Shown piece by piece: positions 41,093-49,505 of a DNA stretch of 64,000 bases. A model generated the notes under the pieces. That model was not told where the DNA came from. It was given only the letters and a program-made list of their open reading frames with translations, and did not search any database. Numbering within the stretch: the stretch's first letter is position 1; each line of letters starts with the position of its first letter. The DNA comes from Streptomyces sp. NBC_00459 (GTDB taxonomy: Bacteria > Actinomycetota > Actinomycetes > Streptomycetales > Streptomycetaceae), in the NCBI RefSeq assembly GCF_036013955.1, contig NZ_CP107903.1:8122001-8186000 (forward strand), read 5' to 3'. Position numbers and translations under genes: made by a program.

Positions 41093-42508
41093 TCACCCGG
41101 CGGGCTGCGGCTCCGCGGTCAGGGCGTCCGTGGTGCGACCCGGCTGCCGCAGCAGCAGGGCGATCCCCGCCGCCACCATGGAGACGACGCCGGCCAGGGC
41201 GTACGCCCCGTCGTATCCCCAGGACGCGACCACCATGGAACCGAGTCCCCCGCCGAACAGGCCGCTGACCAGCTTTCCGCTGTACACCAGCCCGTAGTTG
41301 GAGGCGTTGTAGTTCTCCCCGAAGTAGTCCGGGGTGAGCGCCGCGAACAGCGGGTAGAACGCGCCGCCGCCGAAGCCGGAGAGGAAGGCGAAGAACAGGA
41401 ACAGCGCCTCGCTCTTCACGTCGCCCGCCCAGATCACCCCGAACTGGGCCAGGCCCAGGACGACGATGACGAACACCAGGGTGGGCTTCCGGCCCCACTT
41501 GTCGGACAGCCAGCCCACCACACCGCGGCCGATGCCGTTGATGACCGCCATGACACCCATGGACGAGGCGGCCACCAATGGGCCGAAGCCCACCTCCTTG
41601 GCGAAGTCGACCTGGAAGGAGATCCCGAAGATGGACACGCCGGCGGTCAGCACGATGGAGACCCACATGAGGGGGAGCATCCCGGTCCTGATGGCCTCCT
41701 TGGGCGTGTACTGCTTCACCGCGGGAGGGTTCCTGGTCAGGCTCGTCGTGTTCTTCTCGTTGCCGGAGTACGTCAGCGGATCGATGTCGGCGGGCCACCA
41801 GTTCTTCGGGGGATCCTTGAAGAAGAAGGCGGACACGAGGACCACGATCATGATGTAGCAGCCGATCAGGTCCAGGACCCGGTGGTAGTTCGCGGTGTCG
41901 AAGCCGTAGTTGAAGACGAAGATGAACGGCAGCGATCCGTACGCGAACCCGCCGTTGACGAACCCCGTCCTGGCTCCCCGGCGTTCGGGGAACCACTTGC
42001 CGACCATGTTGATGCAGGTCGCGTAGACCAGACCGGCCCCGATGCCTCCGACGACACCGAAGCCGAGGATCGCCAGCCAGACGTTGTCGAGGTGCGAGAG
42101 GGCGAGGAACCCGAGGGCGCACAGGCCCGAGCCGACGTACATGGCTCCACGGGCCGTCAGGACGCCCTTCTCCCGGAGCCAGCCTGCGGGGAAGGCGATG
42201 CCGGCCTGGAAGAAGACCCAGACACTGAGGATCCAGAAGGTGTTGCTCTGCGTCCAGCCGTGGGCGTGGGACAGGGTGTCCTCCGCCGAGCCGTACGCGT
42301 ACTCGAAGACACTGATGGCCATCATGGCGATCCACGGCAGGTACACCATGAGCTTGCGGGAGTGACCGAGGATGTCCCGGTCGGTCTCGCCCACGCGGTA
42401 GACGCGACCGCGGGAGTCGGTCACTTCTCGGTAGGGACGGTGTGCGGCTTCGGGGTCGGTCGACGAGCTGTTCGACGAACTGTTCTTCGCGATGGGATCT
42501 GCCGTCAT
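41093..42508 (-). CDS. OFA-family oxalate/formate-type MFS transporter (copy 2)
   Basis: 471 aa. Cytoplasmic N-terminus with YREVTDSRGRVYRVGETD, then twelve helices. OFA signatures: GGIGAGLVYATCINMVGKWFPERRG and SGFGGGAFYPLFAALTPDYFGE, DPPKNWWP in the central loop. Closest relative in the window is the next gene, which shares these stretches almost exactly. Likely oxalate:formate exchange or oxalate/organic acid uptake. CGGAGGAA ribosome site lies within a triplicated repeat. Second gene of a two-gene operon. Confidence 0.92.
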   Translation of the reverse strand: MTADPIAKNSSSNSSSTDPEAAHRPYREVTDSRGRVYRVGETDRDILGHSRKLMVYLPWIAMMAISVFEYAYGSAEDTLSHAHGWTQSNTFWILSVWVFFQAGIAFPAGWLREKGVLTARGAMYVGSGLCALGFLALSHLDNVWLAILGFGVVGGIGAGLVYATCINMVGKWFPERRGARTGFVNGGFAYGSLPFIFVFNYGFDTANYHRVLDLIGCYIMIVVLVSAFFFKDPPKNWWPADIDPLTYSGNEKNTTSLTRNPPAVKQYTPKEAIRTGMLPLMWVSIVLTAGVSIFGISFQVDFAKEVGFGPLVAASSMGVMAVINGIGRGVVGWLSDKWGRKPTLVFVIVVLGLAQFGVIWAGDVKSEALFLFFAFLSGFGGGAFYPLFAALTPDYFGENYNASNYGLVYSGKLVSGLFGGGLGSMVVASWGYDGAYALAGVVSMVAAGIALLLRQPGRTTDALTAEPQPAG

Positions 42509-42567
42509 GTCAGGCCAATTCCTCCGTGTCAGGCCGTTTCCTTGCAGACGTGTCAGGCCATTTCCTC
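42508..42567 (-). repeat. Triplicated 17-bp element between the OFA genes
   Basis: On the minus strand: GAGGAAATGGCCTGACA (42551-42567, end of the upstream OFA gene with its TGA), AAGGAAACGGCCTGACA (42527-42543) and GAGGAATTGGCCTGACA (42508-42524). Spacing 24 and 19 bp. The third copy supplies the ribosome site of the downstream OFA gene. Confidence 0.8.
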
Positions 42568-43944
42568 GCCGAGCGGCTGGGGGTTGGGGGAGACCCGGCG
42601 GTCCGTCTTCGGCCTGCCGGGCGCCTTCAGGAACACCGCCAGTACGGCGGAGGCCAGGCCGATGCAGCCGGCCAGGACGAACGCGCCCTCGTAGTCCCAG
42701 TGGTCGACGACGATCGCACCCACTCCGGAGCCGACGAGACCGGAGATGAGCTTCGAGCTGTAGACCATTCCGTAGTTGGAGGCGTTGTTGTTCTCACCGA
42801 AGTAGTCCGCGGTCATGGCGGCGAACAGCGGGAAGATCGCCCCGCCGCCGAAGCCGGAGACCATGGAGCAGAACAGGAAGAACGGCATGCTCCCCATCTG
42901 GCCGGAGACCAGCACGCCGAACTGGGCCGTGCCCAGCACCAGACATACGATGATCAGCGTGTTGCGTCGCCCGTAGCGGTCGGATATCCAGCCGATGACA
43001 CCGCGGCCGGTGCCGTTGACGATGGCCTTCAGGGACATCGCCGTGGCCACGATCCCGCCCGCGAAGCCCATGTCCTTGCCGAACGGCACCTGGAAGGCGA
43101 TGCCGAAGATGTTGATGCCGGCGGTGCACAGCAGGCAGAACCACATCATCCACAGCACGGGCTGCCGGGCGGCCTCCCTCGGGACGTACTGCTTGACCGC
43201 CGGCGGGTTCTTCTCCAGCGCCCGGCGGATCTTCGGGTCGTCCGTGGCCTTCAGCGGATCGACGTGCGCGGGCCACCAGTTCTTCGGCGGGTCCTTGAAG
43301 AACCAGCCGGCCGAGGCCACGACCAGGCACAGCCCGACACCGACGCAGGCGAGCACGGTCTGGTAGTTGCTCAGGTCCATGTACGAGGTGAACAGGAACA
43401 CGAAGGGCACCGAGCCGTAGGCGAAACCGCCGTTGACGAAGCCCGTCTTGCCGCCCTTGCGCTCCGGATACCACTTGCCGACCATGTTGACGCAGGTCGC
43501 GTAGACGAGTCCGGCGCCGATACCGCTGCACATGCCGAAGCCGAAGTAGGCCACGAGCACGTTGGGCGCGTACGCCAGCGAGAGGTAGCCGAGCATGGTG
43601 CCGACCGCGCCGAGCATCATCGCCGTACGGGCCGGCAGCCTGCCGCTCTCCCGCAGTTGACCGGCGGGGAAGGCCACGGCCGCCTGGAAGAACACCCAGA
43701 CGCCCATCAGCCAGAAGATGTGTCCGCTGTCCCACAGATGGGCCTCGTGGAGGGTGTCCTCCGCGGACGTGAACGCGTACTCGGCGGAGCTGATGCCCAT
43801 CATGCCGATCCACGGCAGGATGACCATCCACTTGCGGCCGCGGCCCATGAGGTCGACATCGGATTCGCCGACGCGGTACATGCGGCCGTTGTGGTCCGTC
43901 ACCTCCCGGTACGGGACGGACGTCGAGTAGTCGATGGTTGTCAT
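42553..43944 (-). CDS. OFA-family oxalate/formate-type MFS transporter (copy 3)
   Basis: 463 aa, same architecture as the downstream copy: YREVTDHNGRMYRVGESD leader, twelve helices, GIGAGLVYATCVNMVGKWYPERKGG, DPPKNWWPAHVDPL loop and SGFGGGAIFPLFAAMTADYFGE. The pair arose by tandem duplication and has diverged. ATG of MTTIDYS with AAGGAG 12 bases upstream. Next upstream gene is frc, same strand, 195 bp away; the gap shows no clear ATACAG site. Supports oxalate import for the pathway at 44-62 kb. Confidence 0.92.
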   Translation of the reverse strand: MTTIDYSTSVPYREVTDHNGRMYRVGESDVDLMGRGRKWMVILPWIGMMGISSAEYAFTSAEDTLHEAHLWDSGHIFWLMGVWVFFQAAVAFPAGQLRESGRLPARTAMMLGAVGTMLGYLSLAYAPNVLVAYFGFGMCSGIGAGLVYATCVNMVGKWYPERKGGKTGFVNGGFAYGSVPFVFLFTSYMDLSNYQTVLACVGVGLCLVVASAGWFFKDPPKNWWPAHVDPLKATDDPKIRRALEKNPPAVKQYVPREAARQPVLWMMWFCLLCTAGINIFGIAFQVPFGKDMGFAGGIVATAMSLKAIVNGTGRGVIGWISDRYGRRNTLIIVCLVLGTAQFGVLVSGQMGSMPFFLFCSMVSGFGGGAIFPLFAAMTADYFGENNNASNYGMVYSSKLISGLVGSGVGAIVVDHWDYEGAFVLAGCIGLASAVLAVFLKAPGRPKTDRRVSPNPQPLGEEMA

Positions 43945-44139
43945 CTTGGTGAAGACTCCTTGCGTCGAAAGATCTGGCCAGCGCCCCCTGTCCAAATGCC
44001 TTTCGTGCGCGCATGGGTCCCGGGGCCGGCCGACGCGCACCGTCGGACGCCCCCTGTACCGGGTTACGTCATGAATCGCCCCCAACAGCCGGGAGCTACC
44101 GCACCCTTGTGGTGCGCTGCGAGGTCCCCGCCCCTCATG

Positions 44140-45372
44140 TCAGATCACCCCGCTCGCCCTGAGCAGACGCAGTTCCTCGTCGCCCAGGCCGAGTTCGCCG
44201 ATGAGGATTTCCTCGGTGTGTTCGCCCAGGAGGGGTGGCGTGGTGATGTGGGTGGGGGAGTCGGAGAGTTTGAGGGGGTTGCCGACCGTGGTGAAGGTGC
44301 CGCGTTCGGGATGCCCGACGGTGACGATCATGTCGTTGGCGGCGAGTGAGGCGTCTTCGATGATCTCCCTGGTGGACAGGATCGGCCCGCACGGGATGCT
44401 GTGCGCGTTCAGCCGTTCCAGGACCTGCCACTTGGGCAGGGTGGATGTCCATTCCTCGATCAGCTGGAACATCTTCGCCAGCTGCGGCAGCCGCGCCTCG
44501 GGAGTGGACCACTCGGGGTCCTCGGCGAGTTCCGGACGGCCGATCAGCGCGGCCAGGGGTTTCCACCCGACCGGCTGGACGATGACGTACACGTAGTCGT
44601 TGGGACCACCCGGCGCGCACCGCACCGCCCAGCCGGGCTGACCGCCACCGGAAGCGTTCCCCGAGCGGGGTACCTCGTCCCCGAAGTCCTCGGTCGGATA
44701 CTCCGCCAACGGGCCGTGGGCCAGACGCTGCTGGTCGCGCAGCTTCACCCGGCACAGGTTCAGCACCGCGTGCTGCATCGCCACGTTCACCCGCTGCCCC
44801 CGCCCCGTCGACTCGCGTTGCAGCAGGGCGGCCAGGATCCCGGCCACCACATGGATACCGGTGCCGGAATCCCCGATCTGCGCCCCGGTCGCCAACGGCG
44901 GCCCATCCTCGAACCCGGTGGTCGCCATCGACCCGCCCATCGCCTGCGCGACCACCTCATAGGCCTTGAAGTTCGTGTACGGACCGTCCCCGAAGCCCTT
45001 GATCGACGCGTACACCACCCGCGGGTTGATCTCCCTGATCCGCTCCCAGGTGAAACCCATCCGGTCCACCGCACCCGGCCCGAAGTTCTCCACCATCACA
45101 TCCGACCGCCGGATCAGCTCGGTCAGGATCTCCCTGCCCCGCCCGGTCTTCGTGTTGAGAGTGACACTGCGCTTGTTGCAGTTGAGCATCGTGAAATACA
45201 GGGAGTCGACCTCCGGCACATCCCGCAACTGCCCCCGCGTGACATCCCCGCCCGGCGCCTCCACCTTCACCACATCCGCACCCAGCCACCCCAGCAACTG
45301 CGTCGCCGACGGACCCGACTGCACATGCGTCATATCCAGAACCCGAATCCCCTCAAGAGCCCTCGTCGTCAC
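44140..45372 (-). CDS. frc: Formyl-CoA:oxalate CoA-transferase-like (class III), copy 1
   Basis: 410 aa CaiB/BaiF protein. The catalytic Asp region is QIGDSGTGIH. The glycine-loop region reads NASGGGQPGW, whose first position differs from the GGGGQ of well-studied FRC. The N-terminus LDMTHVQSGPSATQLLGWLGADVVKVE and LNCNKRSVTLNTKT fit the family. The enzyme moves CoA from formyl-CoA to oxalate, closing the oxalate cycle with Oxc. A CATACAGT-N8-ACTGTATG site lies about 70-95 bp upstream. The second frc near oxc matches the reference motifs better; this copy may use another acceptor. Confidence 0.9.
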   Translation of the reverse strand: MTTRALEGIRVLDMTHVQSGPSATQLLGWLGADVVKVEAPGGDVTRGQLRDVPEVDSLYFTMLNCNKRSVTLNTKTGRGREILTELIRRSDVMVENFGPGAVDRMGFTWERIREINPRVVYASIKGFGDGPYTNFKAYEVVAQAMGGSMATTGFEDGPPLATGAQIGDSGTGIHVVAGILAALLQRESTGRGQRVNVAMQHAVLNLCRVKLRDQQRLAHGPLAEYPTEDFGDEVPRSGNASGGGQPGWAVRCAPGGPNDYVYVIVQPVGWKPLAALIGRPELAEDPEWSTPEARLPQLAKMFQLIEEWTSTLPKWQVLERLNAHSIPCGPILSTREIIEDASLAANDMIVTVGHPERGTFTTVGNPLKLSDSPTHITTPPLLGEHTEEILIGELGLGDEELRLLRASGVI

Positions 45373-45442
45373 AGGTCACCTCGCTTGTCCGTTGCCTGGA
45401 ACGTTCTGGTGGCGCCGATCCCGAGTGCCGCTTGGCACATTG

Positions 45443-45466
45443 CATACAGTCGACGAATACTGTATG
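45443..45466. promoter_or_regulatory. Oxalate/formate-type operator (frc / sucC remnant gap)
   Basis: CATACAGT (45443-45450) and ACTGTATG (45459-45466), perfect 8-bp arms, 8-bp spacer. Lies in the divergent gap between frc copy 1 and the sucC remnant. Confidence 0.75.
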
Positions 45467-45537
45467 AAGATTGTTATCCCGCATCCGATGGGTGATGTCC
45501 AGGGGGCGTGCAGCACTTTTAAGACGGGAGCCGAATC

Positions 45538-45945
45538 ATGGACCTGTACGAGCATCAGGCCCGCGGACTCTTCGAAGAACACGGCATCCTCGTGCCGAGG
45601 GCGGAGGTCACCGACTCACCGGAGGAGGCAGCGGAGTTGGCCCGCGGACTCGGTGACCGAGTAGTCGTCAAGGCGCAAGTCAGGACCGGGGGCCGGGGCA
45701 AGGCGGGCGGTGTGCGGCCGGCCGGCGATCCGGCCGCGGCAGAACTGGTGACACGTCAGATTCTCGGCATGGACATCAAGGGCCACACGGTCGGCAAGGT
45801 CATGGAGGTGACGGCCGCCGCGATGGGTCTCAACTACGTGAAGCTCGACGGCGAGGTCGGCATCATCGGCGTGGGAAACACCCCGGCCCGAGACAGCCTC
45901 GTGCTCGCCTTGCTGGAAGCCGACCGTGACGGCGCCCACGGCTGA
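45538..45945 (+). pseudogene. sucC remnant with internal deletion
   Basis: 135 codons. Residues 1-92 follow the N-terminal ATP-grasp part of succinyl-CoA synthetase beta (MDLYEHQARGLFEEHGI, VVKAQVRTGGRGKAGG, ILGMDIKGHTVGKVM). The text then jumps to GLNYVKLDGEVGIIG, which in a normal subunit lies about 150 residues later, and ends about 30 residues beyond. So a central deletion and loss of the C-terminal CoA-binding domain are both seen, with the frame kept. No sucD is present. It cannot be a working synthetase. It may be a decaying gene or, less likely, a small protein with a new role; it sits under the frc operator. Confidence 0.8.
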
Positions 45946-45989
45946 CAGGCGGTGACTGCCGGACCAACCGGCGCCACCGCACTCCTGCA

Positions 45990-46053
45990 CCCCATCACCC
46001 CCGCCCCCCTATCACTCCCCCGCCCCCCATCACCCCCATCGCCCCCCGCCCCC
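45990..46053. repeat. C-rich tract before the aldehyde dehydrogenase
   Basis: At least eight runs of four to six C separated by ATCA, ATCG, TATCACT or G. The minus strand has G-quadruplex potential and the plus strand i-motif potential. It lies about 30-90 bp upstream of the dehydrogenase start. Confidence 0.6.
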
Positions 46054-46082
46054 GACTGTGCACCGAGAGCGGAGACACCGAC

Positions 46083-47639
46083 ATGACCACCACCCTCAAC
46101 TCCACCCACCTCGTGGTGAAGTCCGGCACGTCCTGGACCGACGCCTGGCAGCGATGCCTCGCCGTCGCCCCCGAGGCCTTCCGGGACGACCGCGTCCTCA
46201 ACCTCTGGAACTCCGCCTGGCAGGCGGACGGCCGGACCCTGCCCGCCACCAGCCCCGTCGACGGCAGCCCGATCGCCGGCCCGCCGCGCCTGGACCGGGA
46301 CACCGCCCACCAGGCCGTACGCGCCTCCCTCGACCAGCACCGCGCCTGGCGGCATGTCCCGCTCCACGAACGCCGCGCCCGCGTCGCGGCCACCCTCGAC
46401 GCGCTCACCCAGCACCGCGAACTCCTCGCACTCCTGCTCGTGTGGGAGATCGGCAAGCCATGGCGGCTCGCCCAGGCGGACGTCGACCGGGCCATCGACG
46501 GTGTGCGCTGGTACGTCGACGGCATCGAGCCGATGGTCGCCGACCGGGTTCCGCTGGACGGCCCGGTGTCCAACATCGCCAGCTGGAACTACCCGATGAG
46601 CGTGCTCGTTCACGCAATGCTCGTGCAGGCGCTGGCAGGCAACGCGGTCATCGCCAAGACCCCGACCGACGGCGGTGTCGCCTGTCTGACCCTGGCCTGC
46701 GCGCTCGCCGCCCGCGAGGGGATTCCCGTCACCCTCGTCAGCGGCAGCGGAGGCGAGCTGTCCGAGGCGCTGGTGCGGGCGCCCGAGATCGGCTGCGTTT
46801 CCTTCGTCGGCGGTCGCGACACCGGCGCCGCGGTGGCCACGGCAGTCGCCGACCTCGGCAAACGCCACGTACTCGAACAGGAGGGCCTCAACACCTGGGG
46901 CGTCTGGAACTACTCGGACTGGGACGCCCTCAAGGCCGTCGTCCCCAAGCTCTTCGACTACGGCAAGCAGCGCTGCACGGCGTACCCACGCTTCGTCGTC
47001 CAGCGGGAACTGTTCGACGACTTCCTGACGGCGTACCTCCCGGCGGTGCGCACCCTGCGCGTCGGACACCCGCTCGCCGTCGAAAAGGCCGACGACCCCT
47101 ACCCGGCACTGGACTTCGGGCCCGTGATCAACGCGGCCAAGGCCAAGGAACTGCACGACCAGGTGGCCGAGGCCATCGCCCGAGGCGCCGTCCCCCTGCA
47201 CCGCGCCGGTGAAGCCGACGCCCGCTTCCTGCCGGGCCAGGACACGTCGGCGTACGTCCAGCCCGTCACGCTCCTGGGGCCGCCGCCGTCCTCGCCGCTG
47301 CATCACGCGGAGCCGTTCGGGCCGGTCGACACCATCGTCCTGGTCGACACGGAGGCGGAGCTGCTGGCCGCGATGAATGCCTCCAACGGCGCGCTGGTCG
47401 CCACGTTGTCCACCGACGACCGGGCCACCTTCGACCGGCTCGCCCCGCAGATCCGCGCGTTCAAGGTCGGTCACGGCAAGCCGCGTTCGCGCGGCGACCG
47501 CGACGAACTGTTCGGCGGCTTCGGCGCGTCCTGGCGGGGCGCGTTCGTCGGCGGCGAACTGCTGGTGCGTGCCGTGACCCAGGGACCGGCGGGTGAGCGG
47601 CTGCCCGGGAACTTCCCGGAGTACCAGCTCATGCCTTGA
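46083..47639 (+). CDS. Aldehyde dehydrogenase family protein
   Basis: 518 aa. ALDH landmarks: NIASWNYPMSVLVHAML with the active-site Asn, VIAKTPTDGG, SFVGGRDTGAAVA, a Glu in LEQEGLNTWGVW replacing the usual LELGGKN, and the catalytic Cys in YGKQRCTAYPRF. It oxidises an aldehyde with NAD(P). The changed Glu motif sets it apart from common ALDHs. Position among oxalate genes suggests glyoxylate, glycolaldehyde or an oxalyl derivative as substrate, which is inference. CGGAGACACCGAC precedes the ATG; a C-rich tract lies upstream. An frc fragment follows. Confidence 0.85.
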   Translation: MTTTLNSTHLVVKSGTSWTDAWQRCLAVAPEAFRDDRVLNLWNSAWQADGRTLPATSPVDGSPIAGPPRLDRDTAHQAVRASLDQHRAWRHVPLHERRARVAATLDALTQHRELLALLLVWEIGKPWRLAQADVDRAIDGVRWYVDGIEPMVADRVPLDGPVSNIASWNYPMSVLVHAMLVQALAGNAVIAKTPTDGGVACLTLACALAAREGIPVTLVSGSGGELSEALVRAPEIGCVSFVGGRDTGAAVATAVADLGKRHVLEQEGLNTWGVWNYSDWDALKAVVPKLFDYGKQRCTAYPRFVVQRELFDDFLTAYLPAVRTLRVGHPLAVEKADDPYPALDFGPVINAAKAKELHDQVAEAIARGAVPLHRAGEADARFLPGQDTSAYVQPVTLLGPPPSSPLHHAEPFGPVDTIVLVDTEAELLAAMNASNGALVATLSTDDRATFDRLAPQIRAFKVGHGKPRSRGDRDELFGGFGASWRGAFVGGELLVRAVTQGPAGERLPGNFPEYQLMP

Positions 47640-47671
47640 CCGGCGGCCGGGCGGCGCCCGGCCGCAGGCGC

Positions 47672-47877
47672 CCTCACCTGCGGCCAACGACATGATCATC
47701 ACCGTCGGGCATCCCGAACGCGGCACCTTCACCTCGGTCCGCAACCCACGCGAACTCTCCGACTCCCCCACCCACATCACCACCCCACCCCTCCTCGGCG
47801 GACACACCGAGGAAATCCTCTGGCGAACTCGGCGTAGAAGCAGACGAGTTGCCGTTCCTCAAGGCACAGGGCGTGAT
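47672..47877 (+). pseudogene. 3' fragment of a third frc gene, frameshifted
   Basis: Reads ANDMIITVGHPERGTF, then SDSPTHITTPPLLGGHTEEIL in agreement with the C-terminus of frc copy 1. After that the frame changes, and ELGVEADELPFLKAQGVI continues the family end in another frame without a stop. Only the last 65 or so residues remain, with no start. It fills most of the 344-bp gap between the aldehyde dehydrogenase and carbonic anhydrase genes. It may be the scar of a duplication or deletion. Confidence 0.85.
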
Positions 47878-47983
47878 CTGGCCGGCGGCGGCGACGCCGC
47901 TTCCAGTCCGTCCCGGGCGCGGTGCGGACCACCGTGCCCGGGACGGCTCCCGTTCGAATCCGACCGGAGTGAGGTAGCCCAGC

Positions 47984-48511
47984 ATGTCGACCCACGCACC
48001 CCGTCTCGCCCGGCAGACGGTCACAGACCGGCTCGTCGAGTCCAACCGCGCCTACGCCGCAGGCTTCGCCGACCCGGGAACGGACGCCCGTCCCGTACTC
48101 CAGGTGGCGGTCGTGGCCTGTATGGACGCCCGTATCGACCTGCACGCCGCCCTCGGCCTGGAACTGGGCGACTGCCACACCGTTCGCAACGCCGGCGGCG
48201 TCGTCACCGACGACACCATCCGCTCTCTGACGATCAGTCAGCGAGCCCTCGGAACCCGCAGTGTCGTCCTCATCCACCACACCGGCTGCGGTCTCCAGAC
48301 CCTGACCGAGGACTTCCGGCACGAACTGGAGCTGGAGGTCGGACAGCGCCCGGCATGGGCGGTGGAGGCCTTCCGGGATGTCGACCAGGACGTACGGCAG
48401 TCGATGCAGCGCGTGCGCACGTCACCCTTCCTGTCGCACACGGACGACGTACGGGGCTTCGTCTTCGACGTGACGACCGGGCTGCTGCGGGAGATCGACC
48501 CGCGGGCCTGA
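47984..48511 (+). CDS. Beta-carbonic anhydrase
   Basis: 175 aa. Zinc ligands in CMDARID (Cys and the Asp-Arg dyad) and HHTGCG (His, Cys); RNAGG is the third family signature. Short type II-like beta-CA resembling mycobacterial Rv1284. Interconverts CO2 and bicarbonate in the cytoplasm. The oxalate and formate steps each release CO2, so the neighbourhood makes sense. A GGAGTGAGGTAGCCC region precedes the ATG. Confidence 0.93.
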   Translation: MSTHAPRLARQTVTDRLVESNRAYAAGFADPGTDARPVLQVAVVACMDARIDLHAALGLELGDCHTVRNAGGVVTDDTIRSLTISQRALGTRSVVLIHHTGCGLQTLTEDFRHELELEVGQRPAWAVEAFRDVDQDVRQSMQRVRTSPFLSHTDDVRGFVFDVTTGLLREIDPRA

Positions 48512-48545
48512 GAACGCCGCCCGTCCCCGTCCGCCCGTCCGGTTG

Positions 48546-48581
48546 CCTGTCCCTGTCCCTGTCCCTGCCCCTGTCGCTGTC
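48546..48581. repeat. CCTGTC hexamer repeat
   Basis: Six tandem units (CCTGTC x3, CCTGCC, CCTGTC, GCTGTC) in the 111-bp gap between the convergent carbonic anhydrase and gntR genes. Simple-sequence tract with no visible function. Confidence 0.7.
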
Positions 48582-48622
48582 CCCGGCCCCCGCCCCGCCT
48601 CGCTCTCGCCCCGACTTCGCGG

Positions 48623-49315
48623 TCACGCGCTCCGGTCGGCCAGCGCGGCGATCTGCTCGCAGTAGAAGTCGGTGGTGTTGGCGGTGTGCCGGCGCATGAG
48701 TTCCTCGGCGCGGTCGGGGTCGCCGTCTGCGATGGCCTCGATGATCCGGGCGTGCTCGCTCCAGGCGTCCGTGCCGCGGGGCCTGGCGATGGGCATGTAG
48801 TACCAGCGCACACGCCGGTCGACCTGGGGGATGAGTTCGGCCAGAACCGCGTTGCGGGAGAGATGCGTGATGTGGGCGTGGAGCGCCGCGTTGGCCTCCA
48901 CGATGGCCCGGGCGTCGCCGGCCGTGAGCGCCGTGAGGCCGATCCGCTGGAGTTCCCACAGGCGGGCGACGTCGGCGGGGGCGGCGTGCTCGGCGGCGCC
49001 GCGGGCGGAGTGCGTCTCAAGGATGGCCCGGACACTGAGCAGTTGGGCGCACTCCTCGGCGGTGGGGGAGTGGACGAAGGCGCCCTGCGCGGGCCGCAGG
49101 TCGACCCAGCCCGCGGTGTGCAGCCGTTGGAGGGCTTCACGGATGGGCTGGCGGCTGACACCCAGGTTCTCGGCCAGGTCCGCCTCGACCAGGTGTTGGC
49201 CGGGCTTGAGGGATCCGTTGATGATCAGCTCGGTCAGGGTGTCGTACACGGCCTGGCGCAATGGGGCGGGCCGTGGGATCGGGCCACGCGCTGCCACGGC
49301 GGGTGTGTCGGGCAT
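48623..49315 (-). CDS. GntR regulator, FCD/FadR subfamily (copy 1)
   Basis: 230 aa. Winged HTH about 17-80 (LRQAVYDTLTELIINGSLKPGQ, LGVSRQPIREALQRL), then an all-helical FCD domain with metal/ligand His in AALHAHITHL, RWYYMPIARPRG and EELMRRHTANTTDFY. Strong relative of the second gntR at 50.3 kb; the HTH and WVDLRPAQGAFVHSPT are nearly identical, so both should bind the same site. GAGGGAGAGGG before the ATG. An ATACT-N6-AGTAT site lies about 55-70 bp upstream, so autoregulation is likely. Inferred effector: oxalate, formate or an oxalyl/formyl-CoA. Confidence 0.9.
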   Translation of the reverse strand: MPDTPAVAARGPIPRPAPLRQAVYDTLTELIINGSLKPGQHLVEADLAENLGVSRQPIREALQRLHTAGWVDLRPAQGAFVHSPTAEECAQLLSVRAILETHSARGAAEHAAPADVARLWELQRIGLTALTAGDARAIVEANAALHAHITHLSRNAVLAELIPQVDRRVRWYYMPIARPRGTDAWSEHARIIEAIADGDPDRAEELMRRHTANTTDFYCEQIAALADRSA

Positions 49316-49369
49316 GGACCCTCTCCCTCGTTCGACTGCTGACGGCAAGCGACAGACATCAACTACGGG

Positions 49370-49385
49370 ATACTGAGTTTAGTAT
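49370..49385. promoter_or_regulatory. Oxalate/formate-type operator (gntR copy 1 side)
   Basis: ATACT-GAGTTT-AGTAT, perfect 5-bp arms, followed by GCAATA. Upstream of gntR copy 1. Confidence 0.65.
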
Positions 49386-49464
49386 GCAATAGCCATTTGC
49401 GTGGGCCGTGCGGACGGCGGTCGTGGAAATTTGGCCCACTCAGCCCCTGGTGCCCAGCGAAGGC

Positions 49465-49482
49465 GTACAGAATACTGTATGC
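49465..49482. promoter_or_regulatory. Oxalate/formate-type operator (acyl-CoA dehydrogenase side)
   Basis: Contains TACAG-AATA-CTGTA within GTACAGAATACTGTATGC, followed by AATC. It sits 24 bp before the GTG of the acyl-CoA dehydrogenase fragment, about 95 bp from the gntR-side site. Confidence 0.75.
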
Positions 49483-49505
49483 AATCAATCCGAGGGGGTT
49501 CCTCC

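Noticed and set aside
43945..44139. Promoter of the OFA pair as a further ATACAG site
   Set aside because: No half-site pair could be found in this gap; regulation of the OFA pair remains unassigned.
48546..48581. Tandem hexamer as a possible CRISPR or coding repeat
   Set aside because: Units are 6 bp with no spacers; this is a simple-sequence tract.
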